From Desulfococcaceae bacterium HSG9 (GTDB taxonomy: Bacteria; Desulfobacterota; Desulfobacteria; Desulfobacterales; JAUCGF01), in assembly GCA_030378005.1 (NCBI GenBank), contig JAUCGF010000078.1:1-64000 (forward strand): DNA of 64,000 nt. The letters run 5' to 3'. Positions 54,717 to 63,000 of the stretch are shown here, piece after piece (positions within the stretch are counted from its first letter, which is position 1; each line of letters opens with the position of its first letter). Both the position numbers and the translations under genes were made by a program. The notes below the pieces were generated by a model. It ran no database searches. It saw only the letters and a list, made by a program, of their open reading frames with translations, and was not told the DNA's origin.

Positions 54717-54746
54717 ATTAGCTAAAATCGATATACAGGTTAAAAA

Positions 54747-55781
54747 ATGAACAACCCGCAACAAGCTACCCATAACGATGCCCTTCTGACAATCCGTAAT
54801 CTCGTCAAACATTTCGACATCTCCGGCGGCTTTCTGGATCAGTTGAAATGGGTGAAAGGCAAAATTAAACGCCAGCGTACCACTGTGAAAGCCGTCAATG
54901 ATGTCAGTTTTAAGATAAAATCCGGAGAGACGCTCAGTGTTGTGGGTGAAAGCGGATGTGGTAAATCCACTTTGGCGCGAACCGTTTTGGGGCTTTATCC
55001 GCCTGAAAGTGGCGAGATTATTTATCAGGGCGCACGCATCGACGATCTGTCTTCGGCTGAAATGCTGCCATACCGCGCCAAAATGCAGATGATTTTTCAG
55101 GACCCTTATGCCTCCCTTAATCCTCGCATGACCGTTGCCCGCACTTTGGAAGAACCGGTCGTATTTCATAAACGTGCGCGCACAGCCAATGACGTTAAAG
55201 CCAAAGTTGCGGAAGTGATGGAGCAGGTAGGCGTTGATCCGCAATGGGCAGATCGCTATCCCCATGAATTTTCCGGTGGGCAAAGGCAGCGTATCAGTAT
55301 TGCCAGAGCATTGACGGTCGATCCTGAATTTATTGTGGCTGATGAGCCGGTGTCTGCCTTAGATGTTTCCATCCAGGCTCAGATTCTTAACTTGATGATG
55401 GATGCTCAGGAAAAACGCGGGCTGACCTATTTGTTTATCACCCATGATCTTTCTGTGGTCAAGCATATCAGCAATCGGGTTGCTGTGATGTATTTGGGAA
55501 CCGTGTGTGAATTAGCACCGACCAAGCGCCTTTTCGAATCACCGCGCCACCCTTACACTCAGGCACTATTAAGTGCCATCCCCGAACTGGGACGCCTCAA
55601 ACCGCAGCGTGTCAAACTGAAAGGCGAAGTCCCTACACCAATCAATCTTCCCGCCGGATGCGTCTTTCATGGCCGTTGCCTGTACGCCGATGATCGCTGT
55701 CGCAACGAAATTCCTCGTCTGTTGTTATATGATGGCGATGTGCATATTGCTTGCCATGGAGTTGAAGAAAAACGGTTGTAG
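54747..55781 (+). CDS. dppF: Peptide-type ABC transporter ATP-binding protein (DppF-like)
   Basis: A 344-residue ATPase. The Walker A motif GESGCGKST, Q-loop FQDPYASLNPR, signature FSGGQRQRISIARAL and Walker B IVADEPVSALDVS are present. The C-terminal Cys-containing tail (CVFHGRCLYADDRC) is again of OppF/DppF type. It starts 30 bases after dppD and closes the importer operon. A weak GGAAGTTATTT...TCCCT motif follows its stop, similar to one after the amiC gene. Confidence 0.93.
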   Translation: MNNPQQATHNDALLTIRNLVKHFDISGGFLDQLKWVKGKIKRQRTTVKAVNDVSFKIKSGETLSVVGESGCGKSTLARTVLGLYPPESGEIIYQGARIDDLSSAEMLPYRAKMQMIFQDPYASLNPRMTVARTLEEPVVFHKRARTANDVKAKVAEVMEQVGVDPQWADRYPHEFSGGQRQRISIARALTVDPEFIVADEPVSALDVSIQAQILNLMMDAQEKRGLTYLFITHDLSVVKHISNRVAVMYLGTVCELAPTKRLFESPRHPYTQALLSAIPELGRLKPQRVKLKGEVPTPINLPAGCVFHGRCLYADDRCRNEIPRLLLYDGDVHIACHGVEEKRL

Positions 55782-55812
55782 AGTAATTATATTTAGGAAT
55801 GAGGAAGTTATT

Positions 55813-56334
55813 TCATCCCTGATTCTTAGCCACTTTCAATTCAAAAAGCTGCCGTTTATTTTCATACGCCCGAATGCGTTTGTTAAGTTTAACCACCTTG
55901 CGCTTGTGAGCTTTGATCCGAGTTTCATCCGCCAGTTTGATATTAAACTTAAAGAGTGCTTGTTGCTCTTTAACGAGCGCTGTTCTTTCCTGTTCCAGGG
56001 CGACCTTCTTTTTTTTCAGTTGAGCTAGTTGTCTAGCTGAATAGGCCGGTTTCTTTTTTTTCACATAGGTTTCCCCTGAACGCTTTTGGGCTTTGAGCCG
56101 AGCGGCCCTTTCTCGCTGTTGTTTCCTATATCGTTGCGCTGGCGTCAGCGCGTCATCCGCTTCTTTAATGATCTCTACATTAGGACGTTGGGCCTCCGGC
56201 ACTTCATGCAAATTGTCGGTGTAGTGTGATACACCGTTGCTATCTTTATATTTATATGACTCAGCGTATCCCTGACTAGGTAGAAACATCAACACCAATG
56301 CAAAAAGAAAAACGATTTTTATTTTAACATTCAT
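55813..56334 (-). CDS. DUF4124-domain periplasmic protein
   Basis: A 173-residue secreted protein: signal peptide to about residue 24 (ending QGYAES). A DUF4124-type segment follows (YKYKDSNGVSHYTDNLHEVP, residues about 27-46). The rest is a long charged helical region with coiled-coil character (KKVALEQERTALVKEQQALF). DUF4124 is found in many Gram-negative envelope proteins, but no biochemical role is known. It converges with dppF and lies downstream of the pilus-type genes on the same strand, separated by a repeat-rich 332-base gap. Confidence 0.8.
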   Translation of the reverse strand: MNVKIKIVFLFALVLMFLPSQGYAESYKYKDSNGVSHYTDNLHEVPEAQRPNVEIIKEADDALTPAQRYRKQQRERAARLKAQKRSGETYVKKKKPAYSARQLAQLKKKKVALEQERTALVKEQQALFKFNIKLADETRIKAHKRKVVKLNKRIRAYENKRQLFELKVAKNQG

Positions 56335-56355
56335 TTTCTGGCATCCTTCATTTTA

Positions 56356-56431
56356 AGTAGATCGAGAAATTTCATAAAATACCGTCAAAGAAGCGCTAAA
56401 CTGTAAGTTCAGCACTCCTTTTCGATCTACT
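56356..56431. repeat. MITE-like element with 10-bp terminal inverted repeats, containing repeat copy 2
   Basis: Terminal arms AGTAGATCGA (56356-56365) and TCGATCTACT (56422-56431) are perfect inverted repeats. Inside lies the sequence gctaaactgtaagttcagc plus actccttttc, shared with 22046-22084. Length and structure resemble a miniature inverted-repeat element, although no target-site duplication was checked. Confidence 0.55.
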
Positions 56432-56551
56432 GATTTTATCTGAAAACAGTGGCAGTCTCTGCAAAACATTACGGCGAGAGCAGGACAATTGGCAATTTAT
56501 CCTACAACCCCAATGATTATAAATTAAATGACTTGCATATATTAACAAAGA

Positions 56552-56605
56552 GGAGTGCCAGCTTCAGCTTGCGTCACGGGCAAAGCTGACTGAAGCCAGC
56601 ACTCC
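56552..56605. repeat. Hairpin of the GGAGTGC...GCACTCC type
   Basis: GGAGTGC (56552-56558) pairs with GCACTCC (56599-56605), and the next bases (GCTTCAG / CTGAAGC) extend the stem with mismatches. The internal sequence CAGCTTCAGCTTGC relates it to the GCAAGCTGAAG...TTGC repeats. Confidence 0.55.
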
Positions 56606-56636
56606 AAGAGGTAAGTTATTTAATTTACATTCCTAA

Positions 56637-56657
56637 GCAAGCTGAAGATTGCATTCC
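56637..56657 (+). repeat. Short repeat, GCAAGCTGAAGCTTGC family, copy 2
   Basis: Differs from 15718-15738 by one base (gcaagctgaagattgcattcc pattern, 21 bases in all). It lies about 10 bases before the end of the PilY2-like gene. Confidence 0.5.
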
Positions 56658-56666
56658 GTGTTATCT

Positions 56667-57038
56667 TTATTGCGGTTTTGCGAGTTTCCATAGTTTGGCG
56701 ATTTCACCTTTTTCATTCAGCATCCAGCCAACAATATTCCCTACGATGATATCTGTTTTACTTAACTGTTCACTATCTTGGGAATAAATTTCGGCTTCAG
56801 AAGCAAAACGGAACAAGGTGTCACCGATGACAACTTCATCATCCGCAATGCGGTCAACCATACCTATCGATTCAATCTCAGCAATGCCATGTTCGATATT
56901 GTCAAATCTCACTTGATCCGGTTTTTCAATAGCGGGCACGGGCTTGATGGGAAGATGTTTGATTTTATCTTCCGCATAGCTGACGGCGCAAATAAAAACC
57001 ATCACAAAAAATACGATTACAGTTCTGATTAACATCAT
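56667..57038 (-). CDS. Small secreted protein downstream of pilY1, PilY2-like in position
   Basis: A 123-residue protein: signal peptide to about residue 22 (ICAVSYAED), then a mostly beta-type domain with IADDEVVIGDTLFRF and GNIVGWMLNEKGEIAKLWKL. Its ATG (57036-57038) follows the PilY1 stop codon directly with no intervening base, so the two are translationally coupled. In Pseudomonas, pilY1 is followed by pilY2, a secreted protein of about 115 residues, and the position and size match. No firm sequence homology was seen, so the PilY2 link is an inference. Confidence 0.65.
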   Translation of the reverse strand: MMLIRTVIVFFVMVFICAVSYAEDKIKHLPIKPVPAIEKPDQVRFDNIEHGIAEIESIGMVDRIADDEVVIGDTLFRFASEAEIYSQDSEQLSKTDIIVGNIVGWMLNEKGEIAKLWKLAKPQ

Positions 57039-60000
57039 TTATAACCTTTCTTTCCAGTAATATATTCCGATTGTCGTTTTAGCTCCTTGAATAGGTGGAG
57101 CTGGTAACGCTGTCGGATTTAGCGGATTAACAAATATTAAAGTGTTTGAGCCGGCTTTCATAAAAGCCGGAGGATAAACAATACCCGGTAAATGAACACC
57201 GGATGGGGCTTTTCCGTCGATCAAATCACCGCTATCCACAACTCCGTCACCGTTAATATCAAACAACGGTTTATTCGGAGCACCGCCATTGCAGACATTC
57301 ATACCCCAAAGAATGGAACTCCCTCCTCCGGTTATACACGGTTCGTCCGAAGGAACGATAGAAACCGCCCATACAATTCCGTCCCGAATGCTAACATCGG
57401 CAATCACCCTTTCACGGCTTGTCGGCAGATCAAAATACCATCCGACATGACAGCCGGGGCCGCTCTCAGGTGAATACCAATTCATTTCACGGTCAGACAG
57501 TATGTCCACGTCGATATTCTCACCATTGATTTGAACAGTTTCAGTTGCAGTTATGTTTTGTTGCACCAGCCTGACATCGGGTGAAAGATCAGTGCCATCA
57601 GGTTCGGGCTCAGGATAGTAAAGCGGGCGTGAAGTGTCAAGTAAGTCATCTTTACCATCCGGAGTTTCACCTGGGCAATCGGTAAGCGTATCCGCAATCA
57701 TGTCGGTTTTCTTTTTCATTTGTCCTAAAGATATTCCGGCGGATTTGCTTTCGTCCCAATCATCTTGCCAATCCCAGATGCCGTATATCGTTTGCATACT
57801 GGCGTCAGAATAATCGTCATCACCGAGGTAACGACCGGTACCAAAAGTAATTAAATAGCCGCTTTGATTGTCATCACAGGCCTCTATTGCATCCGGCCTT
57901 GAGGTAATCGGCTGGTTTTGACCCAGTTCGTTCACAGCATGGAAAAGCGGCCGCGGGTCATTAAATTTATCATAATAAGCCACTTTCCAGTTGTCCGTGC
58001 TCGTGTCCCAATCGTTGGCGCGGCGCAAATCAAATTTCCACATATTGCCCATCAAATCGCCGGCATAAGCGAAATCCACCTTATCATCAAAGTCAACATC
58101 AATCAGGAGCGGTGTGGAAAGACCATTGCATTCCTGATTTGCCCCGCCAAGACAGTCACCAGTGTCCGGATTCGGGTTTGTATCGATCTTTTTGATTTTA
58201 GGCTTGTTATTCATATCACGTTCTATTTTACCGTCAGCGTCTATCTCAATAATGTAAAGCACGGCATGGCCTCTTAAGCTATCATAACCGTTGCCAAAGA
58301 TGACAACCCAACCGGCATTGCTGTTTACAATGTAGGGTTTGCTGTAAGAGTAACCTATGTCAGCGTCCGCTTCGGCACCGCGTAAAATGTTGAGCACTTT
58401 GCCTTTTCCGTTACCGGGACTCTCAATGTCACCACCAGGCTCATGATGTTTCAGAATTTCCTTATCCTTGAACATGCCATTAGGCCCGATTTTAATATCA
58501 TATAGTGTAAAAGTCGGCCCCGCATCACCGTCCTCCACAGCCCCATGATTAGCAGGGATAATCGTAGAAATTCGGGCGGTGGCACCGCTATCTGCACCGA
58601 TCACGGCCTCATTGCAGGAGAATTCTGATTTACCGGAGACACCCATATAGGTAATATCCAATGCGCCTGCCTCAGGGTCGGCGCCGATAATCGGATACTC
58701 CCAATTGGCAATCGAAGTGGCCAGGCCCGTTTCGGTATTTCCACCAGGTCCACTACCTCTAGGATTTGTGATGTCCAAACTATAAATTCCTTTACCTCCT
58801 TTACGCAATGAGCCTGTCATAATGATTTTATCAGGGGCGTCAGATTTACTTACATCTTTAATATTTTTGTAATACTGGTCTCCGTCCACATAATATTTAT
58901 GGCCATACCCCTCTTGCGCCAGTTCATACAAATAAGGAATCACCTGATTGGGGATATACGCCCACAGTTCATCTCCCGTTTTAACGTCAAAAGCATGCAG
59001 CATACCATCATTGGCGCCAACGTAAAGAACATCTGAATCTGTTTCGCTATACTTTACATGCATCGTTGTTGAATGGACAATATCGCCGAGTTTACTGCGT
59101 CGAGCTTCACCTGCCTTGATAAGAGGACGGTTTCGGAAATTGCCACCGTTATCAATCTCATTGCTGTGATCGCCACGGATGAAATCCAGCAATTTGGCGG
59201 CATCGTCCGGATCATCGGAACCCAGCCAACTCTGTTGCTGCGCGCTGATGTTGGCAATTCTGAATGGTTGGCCTTCGGTGCCATCGTACGTGAAAATCTT
59301 GCGCTCATCCGCCGTCTTATCACCGAGTTTATCGGTAGCCGACCATCCTCCGTTGTCTTCATTGATTTCCATGGGTGCGCCGGTTGTGGAATCCAATGGC
59401 CAGGCCAAAATATCACCTTGCCAGCCATCGGATTTATACAAACCCACAAAGAGCAGTGCGCCTTCCTTTAACTGTCCGGTGTTGGTGGTAACTGACGCGC
59501 CGCTGCCTGCGCTGGACCCCATCTCGGAAAGCAGATCTTTTAATGCTTCCACGAGTTCCTGCGGATTTCCGGCACTGTAAAAATTGCCGCGGCCATTGAC
59601 GGCGGCATGCCATAAATCATCCACTTTTCCCTTGTCATTCCCAGTGTTCGGCCAGGGACAAGCAGGCGGGCAATCCGGATATTGGGCACTGGGATATTCA
59701 TTCGGGTCTAAATAGCCGGTAACGCCAAAAGCGACACTGTAAGTACTCATGTGCTGGTGTGGCGCTTTATCTTTCCTGCGGCTGGGAACGATATCGTTCA
59801 AGTCAGAGGAGAGGTCGCGTTCATAGTAGTGCATGGCCACATCGGCCAGGGTCTTAGAATAGCTATCACCATACCCTCCGCCATCAAAATCGGAGTTATC
59901 ATCATTATCAGCGTTGTTAATATTCGAGGGATTATCGCCGTTGTAATAGCCGTCAGTCATGGCAATCGCAAAGGCGTGCTGGCATTCGCCGCCTTCCTCG

Positions 60001-63000
60001 GCCGGCCAGTATGGCGATGCGCCCAGACCAGATGGCTCTATACCGTCAACATCGCTGTAATACTGACCAATGCGTTGCAAACCTTTTCTTAAAGGCGTAC
60101 CGTCGTCAGAATCAATAGCGTATAAAGCTTCCAGCAGCGAGTGGCTCATATCGTTCTTACCTTCCACCCACACCGGCTGTACCGGCAGGGATGCACGTTT
60201 GTGAATCGTGTGGATACCCACCATCAAGTTTTCGGACTCGGCTATCACCCGGCCAACAGCGGCCTTGGCGGTCAGCTCTCGTTTCCGGTAATAAGAGTAC
60301 CAATTGGCGAAATTCTGGCGCGCCCAAGTGTAAGTCAATTTCCGCTTGACCGGATTTTTCGGATTGGACAAATCCGTATATTGTTTAATTTCATCAGGAA
60401 CAAAATCAGCTTGAGCGGAATCGGTCTCAAGAGGATTCATTAATATTAATTCACCCCCGTCAACATAATCTGTTGCACCCACGTAGATGATGTCATTCGG
60501 ATTACTGCCATCCAGCACAACACTGTCATCTTTGAAATGATAATAATCAATACGCTCGGAGCCGTCGTCTGAATCATCTTTAATCAATTCGACTAACCAT
60601 ATCCCGCCGTTGTTATCCTTGGTGTAGTAATGGGAGTTGGGAATATCATGAATTCGCCGCTTTGTGCCATCTTCCATCAGACCTGTGAAAGTAAAGACCT
60701 TGCCGGGCTTCCCTGCCTGCGTTCCCAACGCAATCCAGTCCAACCCATTCCAGGACCAGGTTGCATTGTGGCCATCGTTCGGCCTGTTCGTCGGCGGACT
60801 GATGATGTAGCCGTCGTCATCTTTGACCCAGTCAGTGTCCGCATCCGAGTAAGGCTGGCCGCCATTATAATATTTATGCCAATATGCCTTCCAACGATCA
60901 TTCCAATCGGCCAAATCGTCATTGTCCCAGTCCCATTCAAAACTGGGAAAATCAGGCCTGCCGAGTTTTTGATTAAGCTCAATGGTAATATCGGTGTTTC
61001 CTCTCTCTGAATAGACTGTATAAGGCGCATGTTCGGCACGATCAATCTCATTAAATTTTTCATAGCGCACCCACTTGAAGGGATCGGTACCTGTATCTGT
61101 CTCCCAATAGCCCCATACAGCCGTTACTTTCCCGTCGTCCGCCACATTAATCTTTTTTTTCTTAGTCGCAGTTACAAAGACATAATAATCACCGGCAGGC
61201 ACATCTAACAGCCAGGTGGCTTGGGCGCCATTGGTTTTTGTATATACACTTTCGCTACCGTAGTAGTCTGTCGTACTACTGTCCTCCCATGTTTTGGTGG
61301 TGAAAAACTGGCTCGCATTCTGATTGTCGATAATGATAACATTCGTCTGGTTTTCAATGGCGACCCCCTCTCGCCATTCAGAAATATTGACAAGCGCAAT
61401 GGCATCGGCCGCGGTTTCATCAGCGTCATTATCATCAACACTACCGTCACCATCGGCGTCGATTTTCACACGCGTTACCGTTACACGTTCTCCACCAATT
61501 TGGGAAGGAATGCTGACGTACGTCGCACTCAAGCCCACGCGGTCTTTATCATCCTTCACATCAAAGGGTTTGCTAGCCTTAATGGGGTCCTGAAGCGGTT
61601 TGTTCGGATCGGCATTGCCCGGTTGCGCCAGATTTGTCACTTTTCCGTCTAAATTTGGCCAGGGTTCATAAGTAACACCCGGGCTATAGTACATTTTATT
61701 ATAGCCCCCCCATTGAGTCTTCCAATTACGGCGTTCATAACCTGTCACAGTTTTGTAGCTGCCACCAGAGTAGTTATTATCTCTGTGGGGATTGTCAAAT
61801 ATATAGGTATGCTTATCGTGTTTTCCATTGGATGTTAAAATCGACCAGTCCATGCTTCCTGAGTCATCTAACAGGAACATCACCATCGGTGGTGCCGATT
61901 TGACACGCACGTCTAACGGAACATCGGCAATATCAACACATCCCGAAGCCAATGAGCAGAGTAAGTCCACGCCGTTACAGTCCTGATCCTTAGCATCACC
62001 GCAAACCTCCGCATTACCCGGAAATCTGTCGGGATCGCCGTCATCACAGTCTCCCGCACCGATGGTCCAACCGTCATTATCATTGTCGTCATCAAAATCA
62101 CAAGTTTTAAAGGATGCGCTGATCGTATGGTTTTGGCTGACATATTCAAACGTGTAATCAGCCAGAGCCCCATGATCCGTAGGTGTCTGCGGATCGGCGT
62201 TAGCCGCCAGGGTCAATACACTCTCCGTACAATACGCTTCATCATCAGACTCAATCACAAAACTGACATCCGAGCCGAAAGGCACGGATACGGTATCGCC
62301 GCTGAAAGGATAATCCTCAACCACGGTAATAGTGCCATGTACCCCGGGCGCCATTGTGATTTCCATATCAGCCGGCTGATCTCCACAATCAACATTCAAG
62401 GTATAAGCGCCGAGATCTGCATCATTCCGGTTTTTAACCTTAATATAGTATGTTCCAGGCTGTAGAACACGTTCAATATAAAAATTCCGGTCAGATCCAT
62501 CTCTGTCATCATTGGAATCGATGTCCGATGTGCAATCATCCGGCGAGGGCGGCTCGGACGCCTTATACAGGTACCCCTCAGTGTCCGTCATCGGATCACT
62601 GGTGGTATAAATTTGCACTGTCTGCGCTTCGTCAAGCACCAGTTGAAAATAATCGCCGTCTTTGCCGAAATCGATATTGCCTTCGGCGGTGCCGTTGGGG
62701 CAACTGATAGTGCTGGCCGTCTCACAGCTATTACCGTGATCGTCAAAATTCACTTCGATGGTATGATCATCATTGACACCGGTAAATACACAGGTTCCGA
62801 TTCTACTATTGCTATCAATATCAAACGTCATCAGGGTGCCATCGGGCAATGTTGCGGATGCGCCATCAACATATTCCTGGTCATCAATTGTAATTGTATT
62901 GCTGGAGATTGAATAACCGTTATCCGGCTTCATCTCGAATTCCTTGTCTTCGCCCGGCGTCACTGTCACCGTGCCGGAAGGGCTTATGGTACCGTTATCA

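Larger units (their letters stand above)
56335..56666. other. Repeat-rich intergenic region
   Basis: 332 bases between the DUF4124 and PilY2-like genes, both on the minus strand. It holds a 76-base element with terminal inverted repeats (56356-56431), a GGAGTGC/GCACTCC hairpin (56552-56605) and a GCAAGCTGAAG...TTGC repeat (56637-56657). No gene recognised. Confidence 0.55.
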
